Positions 4,810 to 6,483 of a stretch of 6,483 bases of DNA are shown piece by piece. The DNA is from CAYYNQ01 sp964473105 (GTDB lineage Bacteria > Sumerlaeota > Sumerlaeia > MVZB01): the NCBI GenBank assembly GCA_964473105.1, contig CAYYNQ010000025.1:1-6483 (forward strand), written 5' to 3'. Both the position numbers and the translations under genes were made by a program. The notes below the pieces were generated by a model. It did no database searches, was not told the origin of the DNA, and was given only the letters and a program-made list of their open reading frames with translations. The stretch's first letter is position 1. Each line of letters begins with the position of its first letter.

Positions 4810-6483
4810 CTACTGCCAGTTCGTCTTCTTGATCCGCTGCAGCTCGACGTCGATGTCTTCGCCCTGGTGGAATGAGATCCGGCCACGGAGACGTTGCGTC
4901 TGGCCGGGAGCGCAATCGGGGAACTGCGGGTCGGCATGAATGCAGGGACAGGGTGGATTGACCCACGTTCGGATGCACCGCTCCCATGTCACAATGACCC
5001 AGCGATTTCCCGCCTGGTTACTGCAGGTTACATAGGGAGACTCTGGCCGATGATTGCGGCCTGTGAGTCCGACGAATTCGGGTGCTCCTTTCAACATTAC
5101 GCAATTCTGTACGCGCAGCCCGCGGAGCGTGTCCTGCGATCCGTTACGCAGCCAAAGTTCCATATCAACACGATCGGTCTCAGGGACGACCCTCACACCG
5201 AAGGAGACACCGTTGGGCAGCAGCCGCTCGCTCTCGAGCACCCCGCTGGGCTTGCGCTGCCACTCAAGGGGCTCCAGTTCCTTCCCGAGCTTTGTCCACA
5301 AGGTTGGGATGTGTGTGTGAGCCAGGTAGAGCAAGTCACGCTTGCCGTCGATCTCTACCCAGATCGCTTCCGGAACATCGATCACCACATAGCCTCCGTC
5401 TTTCCATGGCGTGAAGATGCTGACTTTTGTTTCACGCTGCGGTCGAATGGCACCGTCGAGGAAGCCGATCCGGGGATGCCGGCCACCTGGATAAGGCAGT
5501 GTCAGCAAGCGACCTTTCGCGTCATGCGTCGTGTTGTAGCCAGGCTCGATCTTGAGCCTTGTCATGGCCTTCTCGACTCCGTGGCTGCTGATCCCTGTAG
5601 CCGCCGAGACCTCTGGTAGAGTGAAGCGGTGGAAACCGATCATGTTCTCGAACCAATACCGAAGGTCATTTTCACTGGTTGGCTTTCTCCAGTTGTTTGC
5701 GGGGCTGCCCGATGCAAGGGTCTTCTTTCGATCCTCGATGACAGTGCTGGGATCTTGCGGTGCAATTTTTGGATTTACGTACCTCTTCAGATCACGCATT
5801 GAGATCACCTTGAACCCGTGAGTCGCGAGGTAATTCATATAGGTCTCGAACTTCTCGCGCGGAGTGTTAACCCAGGCGTGAGCCGTATCAGGCGTTCCAT
5901 GAAACTGCATCACTGCTATGCGTCCTTTGCTCGCTTGCCCGACGGCCCGGGTGAAGTCTTCCAGCTCCCAGTCCGGCCGGGCATCCCCCGCCGACGGGAT
6001 CAGCAACGGATGATCGAGACCCGGCTCGTATCCGAAGCCACGCCCCTTCTCATACGGATATTCTGGACTGCCGCCGCGTCGCGCGAACTGGATGCCTTTT
6101 TCCGCAAGGATGGCCAGCGCCTTGGACGTTATGCTGTTTCCCGGATAAGCCATCGTGACCGGGCGCGGGATGCCGTGTCGTTTGCACTCGGAGTTGATGG
6201 CCTCGAGCTGCTCGGCTAGCTCGTCGACCGTCTCGTCTGTGACCAGCAGGTGATCGCGTGTATGGTTCCCGATCTCGAACCCGTCCTGATGCAGCTCGAT
6301 GATCTCGTCCCAAGTCATGTAATCTTTTTTGTTGTCATGGAAGTCGAAACCTTCCGTGATGAAGAATGTGGCGCCGAATCCGTATTTCTTCAGAAGCGGC
6401 CGAACGACGGTGTAATGCGACTTGATGGAATCGTCGAAGGTCAGAACGACGAGCTTGTCAGGGATCGGTTCCAGGGCAGCCAA
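4810..6483 (-). CDS. Polysaccharide deacetylase, NodB/CE4 family, with large C-terminal extension (N-terminus beyond the right edge)
   Basis: The window shows 557 codons ending in TAG at 4810-4812; the true start lies beyond the edge, and the leucine codon at 6481-6483 is probably internal. Family members remove acetyl groups from N- or O-acetylated glycans with a divalent metal, usually outside the cytoplasm. Counting from the edge, motif 1 is LTFDD (14-18), with D17 the likely base and D18 a metal ligand. Motif 2 is GNHTRDH (73-78 region), with H74 and H78 as metal ligands. Motif 3 is AYPGN (112-116), and the late motif is MQFHG with H195. After the NodB domain (to about 235) come a mostly helical stretch with a helix-turn-helix-like segment (DLRYWFENM to MTRLKI, 273-312) and then a beta-rich domain (about 350-557). 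That domain carries NPPCPCIHADPQFPDCAPG (509-527), a Cys/His-rich motif I associate with planctomycete-like homologs. This is much longer than a minimal CE4 enzyme (about 200 residues). The substrate is unknown. Confidence 0.88.
   Translation of the reverse strand: MAALEPIPDKLVVLTFDDSIKSHYTVVRPLLKKYGFGATFFITEGFDFHDNKKDYMTWDEIIELHQDGFEIGNHTRDHLLVTDETVDELAEQLEAINSECKRHGIPRPVTMAYPGNSITSKALAILAEKGIQFARRGGSPEYPYEKGRGFGYEPGLDHPLLIPSAGDARPDWELEDFTRAVGQASKGRIAVMQFHGTPDTAHAWVNTPREKFETYMNYLATHGFKVISMRDLKRYVNPKIAPQDPSTVIEDRKKTLASGSPANNWRKPTSENDLRYWFENMIGFHRFTLPEVSAATGISSHGVEKAMTRLKIEPGYNTTHDAKGRLLTLPYPGGRHPRIGFLDGAIRPQRETKVSIFTPWKDGGYVVIDVPEAIWVEIDGKRDLLYLAHTHIPTLWTKLGKELEPLEWQRKPSGVLESERLLPNGVSFGVRVVPETDRVDMELWLRNGSQDTLRGLRVQNCVMLKGAPEFVGLTGRNHRPESPYVTCSNQAGNRWVIVTWERCIRTWVNPPCPCIHADPQFPDCAPGQTQRLRGRISFHQGEDIDVELQRIKKTNWQ

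Noticed and set aside
4894..5619. 241-codon plus-strand open frame
   Set aside because: Antisense to the deacetylase, whose catalytic motifs make the minus strand the coding one.
6481..6483. TTG as the deacetylase start
   Set aside because: It coincides with the window edge, and the NodB domain begins immediately after, leaving no room for the export signal expected in this family.

Overview
The window looks like the genome of an environmental bacterium that secretes many proteins, with moderately GC-rich coding DNA. The best taxonomic hints are the extended polysaccharide deacetylase with its Cys-Pro-Cys C-terminal motif and the paralogous secreted beta-helix proteins. Both are reminiscent of the Planctomycetes-Verrucomicrobia-Lentisphaerae group and related uncultured phyla. 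This is an impression from protein style, not a proven assignment, and there are no rRNA or tRNA genes to anchor it.

Layout from left to right. (1) Positions 1-900, minus strand: the first 300 codons of a secreted beta-helix protein (copy 1), cut by the left edge. (2) 901-1379: a non-coding region holding copy 1's leader and promoter and, on the other strand, the ribosome binding site of the next gene. (3) 1380-3011, plus strand: an unrecognised secreted protein built of two diverged copies of a roughly 260-residue module. (4) 3032-4297, minus strand: a complete 421-residue paralog (copy 2) of the gene at 1-900, ending in 20-residue coils with a cysteine ladder. (5) 4298-4370: copy 2's leader and promoter, matching that of copy 1. 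(6) 4381-4800, minus strand: gene debris, namely the last codons and 3' tail of a third paralog, joined in frame after a stop codon to a C-terminal S74-type (endosialidase chaperone) fragment. (7) 4810-6483, minus strand: a polysaccharide deacetylase (NodB/CE4) lacking its N-terminus because of the right edge.

The most informative structure is the paralog array. Copies 1 and 2 share a promoter, leader and about 87% of residues over their first 300 codons (hand count). Copies 2 and 3 share a 27-bp tail that includes the stop codon. The unit from promoter to tail (about 1.36 kb) therefore behaves like a duplicated cassette read leftwards. Between copies 3 and 2 the cassettes are separated by only about 10 bp. 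Between copies 2 and 1 the same point holds about 2.04 kb carrying the opposite-strand secreted gene, whose stop codon lies exactly at the cassette border.

The two genes whose N-termini are visible in full or nearly so carry secretion signals, and the deacetylase family is usually exported. A common theme of surface or extracellular polysaccharide contact is plausible, but no pathway can be demonstrated from this window alone.
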